18,645 nt of DNA from positions 1-18,645 of the forward strand of contig JAYTQG010000202.1 in NCBI GenBank assembly GCA_043746815.1, in the 5' to 3' direction. Source of the DNA: JAYTQG01 sp043746815 (GTDB lineage: Bacteria > Actinomycetota > Thermoleophilia > Miltoncostaeales > Miltoncostaeaceae). Numbering within the stretch: the first letter of the stretch is position 1; the number at the start of each line of letters is the position of its first letter. Of this stretch, positions 1-6,663 are shown piece after piece. The translations under genes and the position numbers were made by a program. The notes beneath the pieces are model-generated. The model was not told the DNA's origin. It was given only the letters and a program-made list of their open reading frames with translations, and did no database searches.

Positions 1-98
1 CTCCTGCGCTTTCGTACCGCCATAACTTTGCGCCTCCTTCAGCCCTCACGGGCATTCAGAGTCGCACAACACCTGGACCACTACGAAGGGCTCAGCTC

Positions 99-929
99 AT
101 GACCACCTACGTCCACACCATCCGACTAGTAGACCGGAACAAAAACGCCGTGGTCGAGCACGTCCCGCATGTCGGGGATGTCGGATACATCTACCAATAC
201 TGGTATTTCTACTGGGCGAATCCGTACTTCGATGACAACACCAACTACGAACGCCACCAGGGAGATTGGGAACACGTCGACGTCTTGCTCAGCGCGACGT
301 TTCAGCCACTTGGCGTCTACGCAAGCGAGCACGGTTGCGGTTCGGTTCGCACCTGGTCTGCGGATACCTCATGGACCGATAGCGCCGAGAAGGCTCACCA
401 CCTGAACAAAGTCGCCCTCCGGAAGGGTTCTTCGCACCCGATAATCTTCGCGGGCATGGGATCCCACGCAAACTACTTCAAAGGTGGGAGCATCCGACTC
501 ACCGGCAGCTGTTTCGGGGCACCTTTCTTGGCGAGGGCTACCGATCCGTATGACCACACGTGGCAGAAAGAAGGACCGCTTTGGCCCCAAGCCAACCCCC
601 CCTACAACCCGATGCGTTCGATGGTCGCGCCCGGCGAGGCAGTCGGTGACACAAACCTCACGGGAAGCGCTTCCCATATCCGCAACGATGTCTTCACCGA
701 TTGGGTCTTATACACGGGCTTCTGGGGCGAGCGACAGGTCGCCGCGGTCCACCACGCGTTGCTACCGGTGCCGATAGGGGCAGAGGTTCAGAACATCGGC
801 CCCGAAAGCTTCGACAGCAAGGAGGGCATCTACAAGCCCGGAGGGCCCGATGGTCTCCTCAGGAAGAACGAGTTCGAGCGTCTCCCTCTGCAGCCGGTGT
901 ATGCCGTCATCGAAAAGGTTCCGAACTAG
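99..929 (+). CDS. Vps62/DUF946-like protein
   Basis: 276 aa, resembling bacterial members of the Vps62-related (DUF946) family, whose biochemical role is not established. Seen: an aromatic YIYQYWYFYW stretch (residues 30-39), HQGDWEHVDVLL at 53-64 (the HxGDWE signature, which NPP1-like proteins share in a related form), VYASEHGCGS at 73-82 and FAGMGSHANYF at 117-127. There is no signal peptide from this start. GAAGGG lies 8 nt before the ATG. The frame stays open upstream to the window edge, and family members usually carry an extra N-terminal segment before the aromatic stretch, so the true start may lie outside the window or the gene may have lost its 5' end. The family call is from recognised motifs; the function is unknown. 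The next gene starts 28 nt downstream, so the two could be co-transcribed. Confidence 0.7.
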   Translation: MTTYVHTIRLVDRNKNAVVEHVPHVGDVGYIYQYWYFYWANPYFDDNTNYERHQGDWEHVDVLLSATFQPLGVYASEHGCGSVRTWSADTSWTDSAEKAHHLNKVALRKGSSHPIIFAGMGSHANYFKGGSIRLTGSCFGAPFLARATDPYDHTWQKEGPLWPQANPPYNPMRSMVAPGEAVGDTNLTGSASHIRNDVFTDWVLYTGFWGERQVAAVHHALLPVPIGAEVQNIGPESFDSKEGIYKPGGPDGLLRKNEFERLPLQPVYAVIEKVPN

Positions 930-957
930 GTTGATCGGCCGCCGGGCAGGTTCACGA

Positions 958-1458
958 ATGCGTATCGGTCCGGCGGCCGTGATGGTGTTGTCGTGTCTCG
1001 TGATCGCGGGGTGCGGTGGGTACGACGTGTCCGGGAACGAGCAGCGAATCCTGAAGGTGCTCGATGCCAGGTACCCTGAGGCCCGCTGGGGGGTGAGGTG
1101 CCATGGCGGCGGTTCATCGGACAGTCTTCCCCAGTGCTACCTCGGGTTTGAGTTGCGTAAGCCGAAGCCGACCATGCTGCAGGCTTTTGACCTTGCAGGC
1201 CGCGTCTGGGAGTTCGGGAATTCTTACGAGTCGGTGGGGCTGGATCTGGGTTTCACAGACCCGGCCCGGATGGACGCGAAGGGTGTGTTCCGAGAGTTGG
1301 TTGTTGTGTGCCCGAAGGGAGTCCAGACCAATCGTCTGGGGCTGAGTTTCGGCTTCATCGAGCAAGGGGGGAACATCGCGACGAAGGCCAAGCAGTTTGA
1401 GCGCTTCCACTGCCGTTTGGTTCAGGGTGATTTCGTGTACCGCACCGTGGGTAGGTAG
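958..1458 (+). CDS. small secreted lipoprotein, unknown function
   Basis: 166 aa. A short hydrophobic signal ends in the lipobox IAGC (Cys19), so it is probably a lipid-anchored envelope protein. I chose the ATG at 958 because it places a normal lipoprotein signal at the N-terminus; the frame is open further upstream (to about 850), but that part overlaps the preceding gene. A weak GCAGG lies about 9 nt upstream. The mature part has paired cysteines (CHGGG and QCYLG near residues 48-60; VCPKG and FHCRL later), which suggests disulfides. I recognise no family. A frameshifted paralogue sharing the motif GNE(Q/E)Q-I, then F/YPEARWG, lies about 0.8 kb downstream, so this was once a duplicated pair. 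Confidence 0.7.
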   Translation: MRIGPAAVMVLSCLVIAGCGGYDVSGNEQRILKVLDARYPEARWGVRCHGGGSSDSLPQCYLGFELRKPKPTMLQAFDLAGRVWEFGNSYESVGLDLGFTDPARMDAKGVFRELVVVCPKGVQTNRLGLSFGFIEQGGNIATKAKQFERFHCRLVQGDFVYRTVGR

Positions 1459-1750
1459 CCCCGACAACGGGGGAGTCGCGCCCGGGTGTCCGGCCGCTGT
1501 CCGCGGAGCGGAGATTGCCCTGGCCTTCCGCAGAAGAAGTGACCCTCGAACTCCCGATCCGACCAACGCTTCGCACGGACGAAGGGACGCGGTCGATCGT
1601 CAAGACGGACGGGATGTCAACCCGTGGCCTTTCCGGACACCGCCAAGACCGCAGGGACATGGACCACCCCGGTCGCGTGGGCCCGGGTTCGGGGTACCGT
1701 TGGGCTCTGATGGATGAGAGGCTCAAGGTAGTCCAGTCCGACGGGCGTGG
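1459..1750. other. non-coding stretch between lipoprotein and its relic
   Basis: About 290 bases between the lipoprotein stop and the start of its broken paralogue. Short open frames exist on both strands, but none shows a recognisable domain, signal or ribosome binding site. I see no hairpin or repeat worth naming. Confidence 0.4.
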
Positions 1751-1916
1751 GTGGTCGTTGTTGTCGGGGTGTTCTGCCTGACCGGGGTCGGGTGTGGGTA
1801 CGGCAAGACCGGTAACGAGGAACAGATCGTCAAGGCAATGACACGCAACTTTCCCGAGGCGCTGGGGTGCCGAATGCATCGAGGACAACTCTGCTGACTG
1901 CTTCCAGATATCGAAC
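1751..1916 (+). pseudogene. frameshifted, truncated paralogue of the lipoprotein at 958-1458
   Basis: From a GTG at 1751 the translation gives a hydrophobic signal with a lipobox (LTGVGC), then GYGKTGNEEQIVKAM and NFPEA. This matches the upstream lipoprotein (CGGYDVSGNEQRILKVL, then YPEARWG). The match continues in another frame (RWGAEC, then a Cys-Phe-Gln where the intact gene has Cys-Tyr) after a shift near 1862; in the original frame a TGA follows within 50 nt. Homology ends around 1914, where the opposite-strand GIY-YIG remnant begins. So the gene carries both a frameshift and a loss of its 3' two thirds. A lone sequencing error would not explain the missing 3' part. Confidence 0.65.
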
Positions 1917-2251
1917 ATGCGCCTTGTTCAAGTCTTCGTCTTTGCTGGTGAACGCGACGCACTGGGTCCAGAATTCTTTGTCTCCGCGGGCATGTTGAGT
2001 GAGGCGTGCGCGGAGTTCATCTGTCTCGCCGATGTATACGCTTGGCGGCATTCCTCGGACTCGGCTCGACCGGCCAGGACGTAGACGCCGGGTGGGTCAA
2101 AGAGGTCCCGTGCTTTGACGTCCGGAAATGCAATTCGCGGGAAGCAAAGGGCCACGCCCGTCCAGTTCGTCTTTTCAACGATCCGCAGGCCGTCAGGCGA
2201 GCCGTTCGCCAGAAAGATCTTGATCGAGAATGGTTTTGAGCCCGTGGTCAT
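1830..2251 (-). pseudogene. frameshifted GIY-YIG nuclease family protein
   Basis: The N-terminal part (from the ATG at 2251) reads SIKIFLANGSPDGLRIVEKTNW, then DPPGVYVLAG, typical of a GIY-YIG family of roughly 300 aa. The second half continues in a different frame as SVYIGETDELRARLTQH, then NKAHVRYLEA, the usual GIY-YIG core and the helix after it. The switch lies near 2050, close to the stretch that codes for the YIG motif. After YLEA the similarity is lost and the frame ends at 1830, well short of the family length. Frameshift plus truncation suggest a dead gene. The family is linked to endonucleases and is often seen in accessory islands; its role here is not inferable. Confidence 0.75.
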
Positions 2252-2407
2252 TCATCCTCGGTGGGGTGCATCGCGGGAAAACGGATGGTCCGGAGGAGTC
2301 TATTGCGTGCCGAATGCCGAACCGTCAGGCACGGGTCCCCGAAAGCCTCGAGGCGTTCTCAACATCATATGGAACGCTTGAGCACGACGCCCGTCGTCGG
2401 CTCCACA

Positions 2408-2527
2408 ATGCAAGGCGTGGAGCAACGCGACGACTTGCTGTGGTATTCACCATCGGACTTGGCGGAGTATCTGGGCTGCGCTCACGCGTCGGCTCTCTCG
2501 CGTCAGGCGGCGGCGGGTGAGCGGCCG
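2408..2527 (+). pseudogene. 5' fragment of a TM0106-type RecB-like nuclease
   Basis: From the ATG at 2408 the translation includes LLWYSPSDLAEYLGC, then ASALSRQAAAGERPR. This resembles the extreme N-terminus of TM0106-family PD-(D/E)XK nucleases (tYSPSDL-xxFLgCrH-xxxL-xxxxGexxRP). The similarity stops near 2527, and what follows is the tail of an unrelated PxKF protein in another frame. About 40 of the several hundred residues usual for the family remain. Only the N-terminal motif supports the call, so it is moderate at best. Confidence 0.45.
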
Positions 2528-2534
2528 AGGGCGT

Positions 2535-2748
2535 TCACGGGTGGGGCGTACGCTGCGCCACGCAAGCAGCGATCGGTCAGCCAATCCCAACCACGACCTC
2601 CGGAGGGAGCACCCTCACCTACGACCCGGCGGCGGACCAGTACAGCTACGTCTGGAAGACCGACCCAACCTGGGCAGGGACATGCCGGCGACTCATTCTC
2701 ACCCTCAACGACGGAACGACCCACGATGCCCTCTTCACCTTCCGGTAG
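2535..2748 (+). pseudogene. 3' fragment of a PxKF-domain extracellular protein
   Basis: The frame ending at the TAG 2746-2748 reads CATQAAIGQPIPT, STLTYDPAADQYSYVWKT, WAGTCRRL and LNDGTTHDALFTF. This is the C-terminal half of a PxKF domain, an actinobacterial extracellular repeat usually at the end of secreted proteins. The defining PxKF motif and everything upstream are absent. The fragment is joined directly to the RecB-like fragment, with no start codon or ribosome binding site of its own. The original protein end and stop codon are intact, so a deletion or recombination removed the rest of both genes. Confidence 0.65.
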
Positions 2749-2801
2749 GCGATTTCGCTTGCTAGCTCCATGTCCAATGACTGATCGGAAGGCTGGGACG
2801 C

Positions 2802-3146
2802 GTGTCTAGGCCCTCAGAACCTGTCCCTGTGAGCGACGGCGTTCCCCCGCGGGCGAGGGATACCCCATGGATAGGACTCGCCGCACTCGGCGGAGCTCTC
2901 TTTCTTCTCGGCTCCGCTCTCGCCAGTGCGACGGGAGAGTGGCTGGTCGTCCTGTTGTACGGGTTCGCTGTCGTAAGTCTTGTGGCTGTTGTCGTGGAGC
3001 GACGCAGATGGCGATGGCTCGTGGGTGCTTTGGCGTTCGTGATCGTCGTGATTTCGGCCGCGGTATTCTGGTCGCACGCGGATCTCGGCAGAAACTTTGG
3101 CACGTTGGGGTCTGCACCGAGTTTGATTGTCTGGGAGGGCCTGTGA
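2802..3146 (+). CDS. small three-helix membrane protein, copy A
   Basis: 114 aa from the GTG at 2802, chosen because GGAAGG lies 9 nt upstream; a second GTG at 2829 corresponds to the start of copy B. Three predicted membrane helices at about 23-42, 47-66 and 72-91, with a basic VVERRRWRW segment between helices 2 and 3 that probably faces the cytoplasm. I recognise no family. Copy B (3337-3621) is nearly identical from VSDGVPP to FWSHA, but the C-terminal tails after that point are unrelated. Copy C (4099-4425) shares the plan (PW-G-LTAL, ALVVERKRMRW). Tandem copies with conserved cores and variable tails suggest a locally expanding membrane family; the function is unknown. Confidence 0.7.
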   Translation: MSRPSEPVPVSDGVPPRARDTPWIGLAALGGALFLLGSALASATGEWLVVLLYGFAVVSLVAVVVERRRWRWLVGALAFVIVVISAAVFWSHADLGRNFGTLGSAPSLIVWEGL

Positions 3147-3330
3147 AACGTCTCGGGCGACAGAATCCTTCTTCGTCTGGGTTCTCACGGCATCTGCCGG
3201 CGTGCTCTGCCATCGGGGAACCGACCGCGGAACAGGCGCCGGCCAAGCGTGCGCAGAACGTCCTGACAGGCCCCTCAACCGGCGGGAATGGGTCAGTATT
3301 CGACCAGTGTCGACAGGCGTCGCGGAGGCT
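2823..3330 (+). repeat. tandem duplication, unit 1 (gene A and its spacer)
   Basis: The DNA from about 2823 (GTCCCTGTGAGCGACGGCG) through gene A and its 3' spacer recurs at 3331-3855. The gene-to-gene period is 508 bp (GTG 2829 to GTG 3337); the shared spacer motif AACGTCCTGACAGGCCCCTC recurs at 3257 and 3783, a period of 526. The coding part is almost identical. The spacer is patchier but clearly alignable (ACGTCTCGG, GACAGAAT, then the block above and GACAGGCGTCG). Confidence 0.85.
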
Positions 3331-3855
3331 ATCCCTGTGAGCGACGGCGTTCCCCCGCGGGCGAGGGATGCCCCATGGATAGGACTCGCCGCACTTGGCG
3401 GAGCTCTCGTTCTCCTCGGTTCCGCGTTCGCTCGCCTGGAGGGAGAGTGGCTGGTCGTTCTGTTGTATGGGTGCCCTGTCGTAAGTCTTGTGGCTGTTGT
3501 CGTGGAGCGCCGCAGATGGAGATGGCTCGTGGGTGCTTTGGCGTTCGTGATCGTCGTGATTTCGGCCGCGGTATTCTGGTCGCACGCGAAGGGGATCGGC
3601 GACGCTACCTTCAGCATGTAGTAGCGCGACAGCGGCGTCCTGCGAGACGTCTCGGTGAGACAGAATACGTCCTCGGCTGGCTTCTCCTTATTCGCATCGC
3701 AACAGTTCACGGCACTTCCAAGAGGCACGCTCCGCCATCGGGGGCGTCGATCGTCGACAAGTCGCCCGCCAAGCATGGGCAGAACGTCCTGACAGGCCCC
3801 TCAACCGGCGGGAATGGTCAGTATTCAACCGGTGCCGACAGGCGTCGCCGAGGCG
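3331..3855 (+). repeat. tandem duplication, unit 2 (gene B and its spacer)
   Basis: Second copy of the unit. Its spacer block near 3775-3855 matches the block before gene B (3250-3330), but the position equivalent to the GGAGG of gene B has changed to CGAGG and no gene copy follows immediately. This looks like an upstream control region left without its gene. The diverged gene C begins about 240 bp further on. Confidence 0.8.
3337..3621 (+). CDS. small three-helix membrane protein, copy B
   Basis: 94 aa from the GTG at 3337, preceded by a good ribosome binding site (GGAGG at 3324-3328, 8 nt spacing). The frame is open further upstream to 3127, but that part is the duplicated spacer and has no counterpart before copy A. 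Same three helices and the same VVERRRWRW basic loop as copy A. Differences cluster in the loop between helices 1 and 2 (SATGEW in A, RLEGEW in B) and in the tail after FWSHA. The close DNA identity to copy A points to a recent duplication. No family recognised. Confidence 0.7.
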   Translation: MSDGVPPRARDAPWIGLAALGGALVLLGSAFARLEGEWLVVLLYGCPVVSLVAVVVERRRWRWLVGALAFVIVVISAAVFWSHAKGIGDATFSM

Positions 3856-4083
3856 CGTCTCGAGTAGCAGGCGCTCCGATCGATGATGAGAAGCAGTGGG
3901 TGGAGCGGACAGCCGCCCGCCTATCGAAAGACCCTCGCCGATTTGTAGGAAGCCGAGTACTTGCCGTGGGGTGCGGACTGGCGCATTCTCTGGCGCATCC
4001 GTTGGAAATCAGCCGCCCATCATTCGCCCGCTTGCTGTCGCGAGGAACGATGTGTCGGCCACGTGGTGTGGCGCAGCCAACAT
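3856..4083. other. non-coding stretch before membrane gene C
   Basis: Together with the spacer of duplication unit 2 this makes roughly 460 bases without a supported gene (3622-4083). Open frames cross it, but they only run on from shadow frames of gene B or antisense to gene C. I see no promoter, hairpin or domain in the non-repeated part. Confidence 0.4.
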
Positions 4084-4098
4084 ATGATTCTTCGCGCG

Positions 4099-4425
4099 AT
4101 GGATCCTTCTGGTCTCCAAGATGGTCCGCCTGGGGATTCCGGGACCGGCGAGTGGAACGCGCCTCGCCTCATACGGACGCTTCGAGCTGTCCCGTGGTTT
4201 GGGTTGACCGCACTCGTCGTCGCGTCTTCGACGCTTGTCTGGGTGCTTGCCGGTAACCACAACTCGGCGATCTGGAATCCGTTCGCAGTCGCGTGTGCAT
4301 CCGGTTTGATCGCGCTCGTCGTCGAACGCAAGCGCATGAGGTGGATCGTCGGATTCCTCGGTTTGGGTATTGCTCTGTTCGCGCTCTGGGTGGGGTGGTA
4401 CCACCCTGGATGGCGCTGGCCCTAG
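4099..4425 (+). CDS. small three-helix membrane protein, copy C (diverged)
   Basis: 108 aa from the ATG at 4099; an in-frame ATG at 4084 is an equal alternative and neither has a clear ribosome binding site. Hydrophilic N-terminus, then three hydrophobic segments (around VPWFGLTALVVASSTLVWVL, NPFAVACASGLIALVV and WIVGFLGLGIALFALWVGW), with the basic loop VVERKRMRW where copies A and B have VVERRRWRW. It is therefore a distant paralogue, matching in plan and protein motif but not obviously in DNA. Its TAG stop (4423-4425) is split by the IS630 insertion: TA is the target and the G is the first base of the element. Because the base after the right-hand TA is also G, the stop was preserved. Confidence 0.65.
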   Translation: MDPSGLQDGPPGDSGTGEWNAPRLIRTLRAVPWFGLTALVVASSTLVWVLAGNHNSAIWNPFAVACASGLIALVVERKRMRWIVGFLGLGIALFALWVGWYHPGWRWP

Positions 4426-5513
4426 TGTCCTGCGTCGTTGATTCGTTGTAGAAGTCGTTTGATGGAGTCGAGGATCTGTTCGGCGGTCTTGGTCCAGATG
4501 AACGGCTTGGGGTCTTGGTTCCACGCGGCGGCCCAGGCGCGGATGTCGTGCTCTAGCGCCGCGACGGAGCGGTGGTCTGAGCGTTGCAGCAGGTCGGCGG
4601 TGAGGTAGCCGAACCAGCGTTCGACCTGGTTGATCCAGCTTGAGTAGGTCGGGGTGTGGTGCATGTGAAAGCGCGGGTGGCGTTGTAGCCACGCGAGGAT
4701 TGACGGGCTTTTGTGGGTGCCGTAGTTGTCGCAGACCAGGTGCACGTCCAAGTGGTCGGGGACCTGGTGGTCGATCTTCGTCAGGAACTTCTTGAACTCG
4801 ACCGCGCGATGACGCGGGTGCAGCGAGCTGATCACCGTGCCGTCGGCGATGTTGAACGCGGCGAACAGGCTCGTCGTGCCGTGACGCACGTAGTCGTGGG
4901 TGCGCCTCTCGGGCATGTTCGCCGTCAGCGGGAACGCTGGCTGCGAGCGGGCCAGTGCCTGCACCTGGCTCTTCTCATCCACGCACAGCACGACCGCGGC
5001 GTCAGGCGGGTTCAGGTAGAGGCCGACGATGTCGTAGACCTTGTCCACGAACAGTGGATCGTTTGACAGCTTGAACCCGTCGGCCCGGTGGGGCTTGAGA
5101 TCAAACGCCCGCCAGATCCGGCCGATCGTCGATTTCGACAGGCCGGTGCGCTGGGCCATCTTCGCCCGTGACCAGTGCGAGGCGTTGTCTGGTTTGGACT
5201 CAAGCGTCGCGACGATGACGTCCTCGACCTGATCGAGGCTGACAGTCGCTGGCCGCCCCGGGCGCGGCGCGTCGATCAGCCCATCAAGACGCAGCTCACA
5301 AAACCGGCGGCGCCACTTCCCGACTGTGGGCTGTGACACGCCCAAAGCTGCGGCTACCTCCTTGTTCGGGCGGCCCTGCGCACACGCCAGAACGATCCGC
5401 GACCTGAGCGCGAGCGACTGCGAAGACTTCCGCCGCCGCTCCCACCGCACCAGCTGCGCTCGTTCCTCATCACTCAACTCAAGCACCACCAACGGTCGAC
5501 CAGTTCGAGGCAT
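4422..5513 (-). CDS. IS630-family transposase
   Basis: 363 aa from the ATG at 5513 (MPRTGRP, the usual start of this subfamily; a GTG at 5528 would add five residues). DDE-type enzyme for cut-and-paste transposition into TA. N-terminal helix-turn-helix region with KEVAAALGVSQPTVGKWRRR (51-70) and a second HTH around 115-135. Catalytic residues visible: Asp179 in VLCVDEKSQ, Asp262 in LVCDNYGTHK and Glu298 in SSWINQVERWFG. C-terminal WNQDPKPFIWTKTAEQIL (331-348) is typical. The length is normal and there is no frameshift, so it should be active. The stop codon TAG uses the TA target itself: the last base pairs of the gene are at the very tip of the element. Confidence 0.93.
   Translation of the reverse strand: MPRTGRPLVVLELSDEERAQLVRWERRRKSSQSLALRSRIVLACAQGRPNKEVAAALGVSQPTVGKWRRRFCELRLDGLIDAPRPGRPATVSLDQVEDVIVATLESKPDNASHWSRAKMAQRTGLSKSTIGRIWRAFDLKPHRADGFKLSNDPLFVDKVYDIVGLYLNPPDAAVVLCVDEKSQVQALARSQPAFPLTANMPERRTHDYVRHGTTSLFAAFNIADGTVISSLHPRHRAVEFKKFLTKIDHQVPDHLDVHLVCDNYGTHKSPSILAWLQRHPRFHMHHTPTYSSWINQVERWFGYLTADLLQRSDHRSVAALEHDIRAWAAAWNQDPKPFIWTKTAEQILDSIKRLLQRINDAGH
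4425..4436 (+). repeat. IS630 left terminal inverted repeat
   Basis: GTGTCCTGCGTC, immediately after the TA at 4423-4424. It pairs with the right end at 5548-5559 with one mismatch. Confidence 0.8.
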
Positions 5514-5547
5514 GCACCATCCTACCACACTTAAGCACTGAACTTAA

Positions 5548-5559
5548 GACGCAAGACAC
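5548..5559 (-). repeat. IS630 right terminal inverted repeat
   Basis: On the plus strand GACGCAAGACAC, followed by the TA at 5560-5561. Reverse complement GTGTCTTGCGTC matches the left end. Confidence 0.8.
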
Positions 5560-5800
5560 TAGTCGCCTGTCACAGAATTGGCTTTGCTATCGCGTAGAGC
5601 GGTGCGGGCGCGTTCGATCTTGGTGAGGATGTCTTTCGCGCGGGCGGTCAACGTCGAACGGTTTCGGGTCGGTGTTCCATGTCTGGGGTCCAGATCCGGA
5701 TCGCGTCGGACGCGGTAGGGGGCCGGGCAAGACCATCCCACCCTCCACCGCGCCGCGGTGAGATACCCGCGGGACCGGGGGCAGACCCACCCGGCCCGGC
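5559..5800 (-). pseudogene. relic of a second, different IS630-type transposase (C-terminus)
   Basis: Minus-strand reading shows WNTDPKPFDV, the tail motif of IS630 transposases (compare WNQDPKPFIW in the intact one). After a frame change it continues as AKDILTKIERARTALRDSKA to a TAG at 5559-5561. Further upstream a degraded RGYLTAA echoes the WFGYLTA segment of the family. The WNTDPKPF and KDILTKIERA parts lie in different frames, so the gene is dead, and its 5' two thirds are missing. The tail differs from the neighbouring intact transposase, so it is a different element. It ends at the same TA into which the intact IS is inserted. Confidence 0.7.
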
Positions 5801-6008
5801 TCAATTCGATCGATGATCCGGCCCTGACGAGGGTCAGGTCTTGCGTTCGATCTACGCCGTAAGTCGGGATGTCGTTTGCCCGCCCCTCGGCTGGGTCAGG
5901 GTTGCGCCGCACCGTTCGGTGGTCAGCCGGACACTGAAACGGTTGCCGTGCCATCATCGTCAGGACGATCGCAGGCGCATCGAAGTTGAACGAAAACGGA
6001 GTCGCTGT

Positions 6009-6638
6009 TTGTCGCAGTCAGTTGCCAAGTCGTTCTGGGATGATCTTTACCGGGAACGCGAACGGGTGTGGAGCGGGAGAGCCAACCCGGTCTTGGTTGA
6101 GGTTGTCGGCCCGATGACAGCCGGAACGGTGTTGGACTTGGGTTGCGGTGAGGGTGGCGACGCGGTGTGGTTGGCGGGGCGAGGATGGCGGGTGACCGCG
6201 ACGGACGTTTCGGCTGTTGCCATGGCCCGCGGGCAAGCGGCCGCCACGGCGGCGGGACTCGATGATCGGATCGATTGGCAGGCGCATGACCTGAGCGAGA
6301 CGTTCCCGTCGGGATCGTTCGATCTGGTCTCGGCGCAGTTCCTGCATTCACCAATTGAATTCGCGCGCGAGCGGGTGCTCGTGGCGGCCGCGGAGGCCGT
6401 GGCCCCGGGTGGTTTGCTGCTGGTCGTCAGCCACGCCGAGTTTCCCCCGTGGGCTGGGTCTCACAGGCAGCACCATGTTCACTTCCCCTCCCCGAAAGAA
6501 ACCGTGGCCAGTCTGGAGTTGACCCCTGGGGAGTGGCGAGTTGACCGGGCCGAGGTGGCCGAGCGTCAAGCCACCGGTCCAGACGGCAGCGTTGCGATGC
6601 TCACCGACTGCATCGTTGCCGTGTCTCGTCTGCGCTGA
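6009..6638 (+). CDS. class I SAM-dependent methyltransferase
   Basis: 209 aa from the TTG at 6009, chosen because GGAG (5998-6001) lies 7 nt upstream and family proteins begin close to FWDDLYRERERVWSG. The open frame reaches back to 5841, but that part has no similarity and runs towards the IS relic. Motif I VLDLGCGEGGD at residues 41-51, the acidic residue binding SAM ribose in VTATDVS (Asp66), an acidic motif QAHDL (about 91-95), FDLVSAQFLH (104-113) and APGGLLLVVSH. Members of this family act on small molecules; the substrate cannot be told. The last 29 codons are duplicated 1.2 kb downstream. Confidence 0.85.
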   Translation: MSQSVAKSFWDDLYRERERVWSGRANPVLVEVVGPMTAGTVLDLGCGEGGDAVWLAGRGWRVTATDVSAVAMARGQAAATAAGLDDRIDWQAHDLSETFPSGSFDLVSAQFLHSPIEFARERVLVAAAEAVAPGGLLLVVSHAEFPPWAGSHRQHHVHFPSPKETVASLELTPGEWRVDRAEVAERQATGPDGSVAMLTDCIVAVSRLR

Positions 6639-6663
6639 CCTCCACGGGTACCACCCCATCGCG
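6552..6663 (+). repeat. direct repeat copy 1 (3' end of methyltransferase gene)
   Basis: 112 bp covering the last 29 codons of the methyltransferase plus about 25 bp beyond its stop. It recurs at 7743-7854. The central part (GATGCTCACCGACTGCATCG through the stop codon) is identical; the edges carry scattered changes and a 1-nt indel. Confidence 0.85.

Larger units (their letters stand above)
4425..5559 (-). mobile_element. IS630-family insertion sequence, apparently complete
   Basis: 1135 bp, flanked on both sides by TA (4423-4424 and 5560-5561), the target duplicated by IS630/Tc1-type elements. The ends are inverted: GTGTCCTGCGTC at the left and, read on the other strand, GTGTCTTGCGTC at the right (one mismatch in 12), with patchy similarity further in. 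It holds one intact transposase gene on the minus strand. Nearly perfect ends and an unbroken gene suggest a recent arrival, in contrast to the decayed IS630-like piece touching its right end. Confidence 0.85.

Noticed and set aside
2814..3776. 320-codon antisense frame across membrane genes A and B
   Set aside because: Arginine- and proline-rich shadow whose internal repeat only mirrors the DNA duplication; no motif or start signal.
3288..4256. 322-codon plus-strand frame across gene B and its spacer
   Set aside because: Out of frame with the helical proteins, very Arg-rich, and it crosses the duplicated spacer; a shadow of genes B and C.
4713..5066. 117-codon frame antisense to the transposase
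   Set aside because: Lies wholly inside a well-supported transposase gene on the other strand; Val/Asp/Arg-rich composition typical of an antisense shadow.
5841..6008. N-terminal extension of the methyltransferase
   Set aside because: Arg- and Cys-rich with no family match; TTG 6009 has a proper ribosome binding site and the expected N-terminus.
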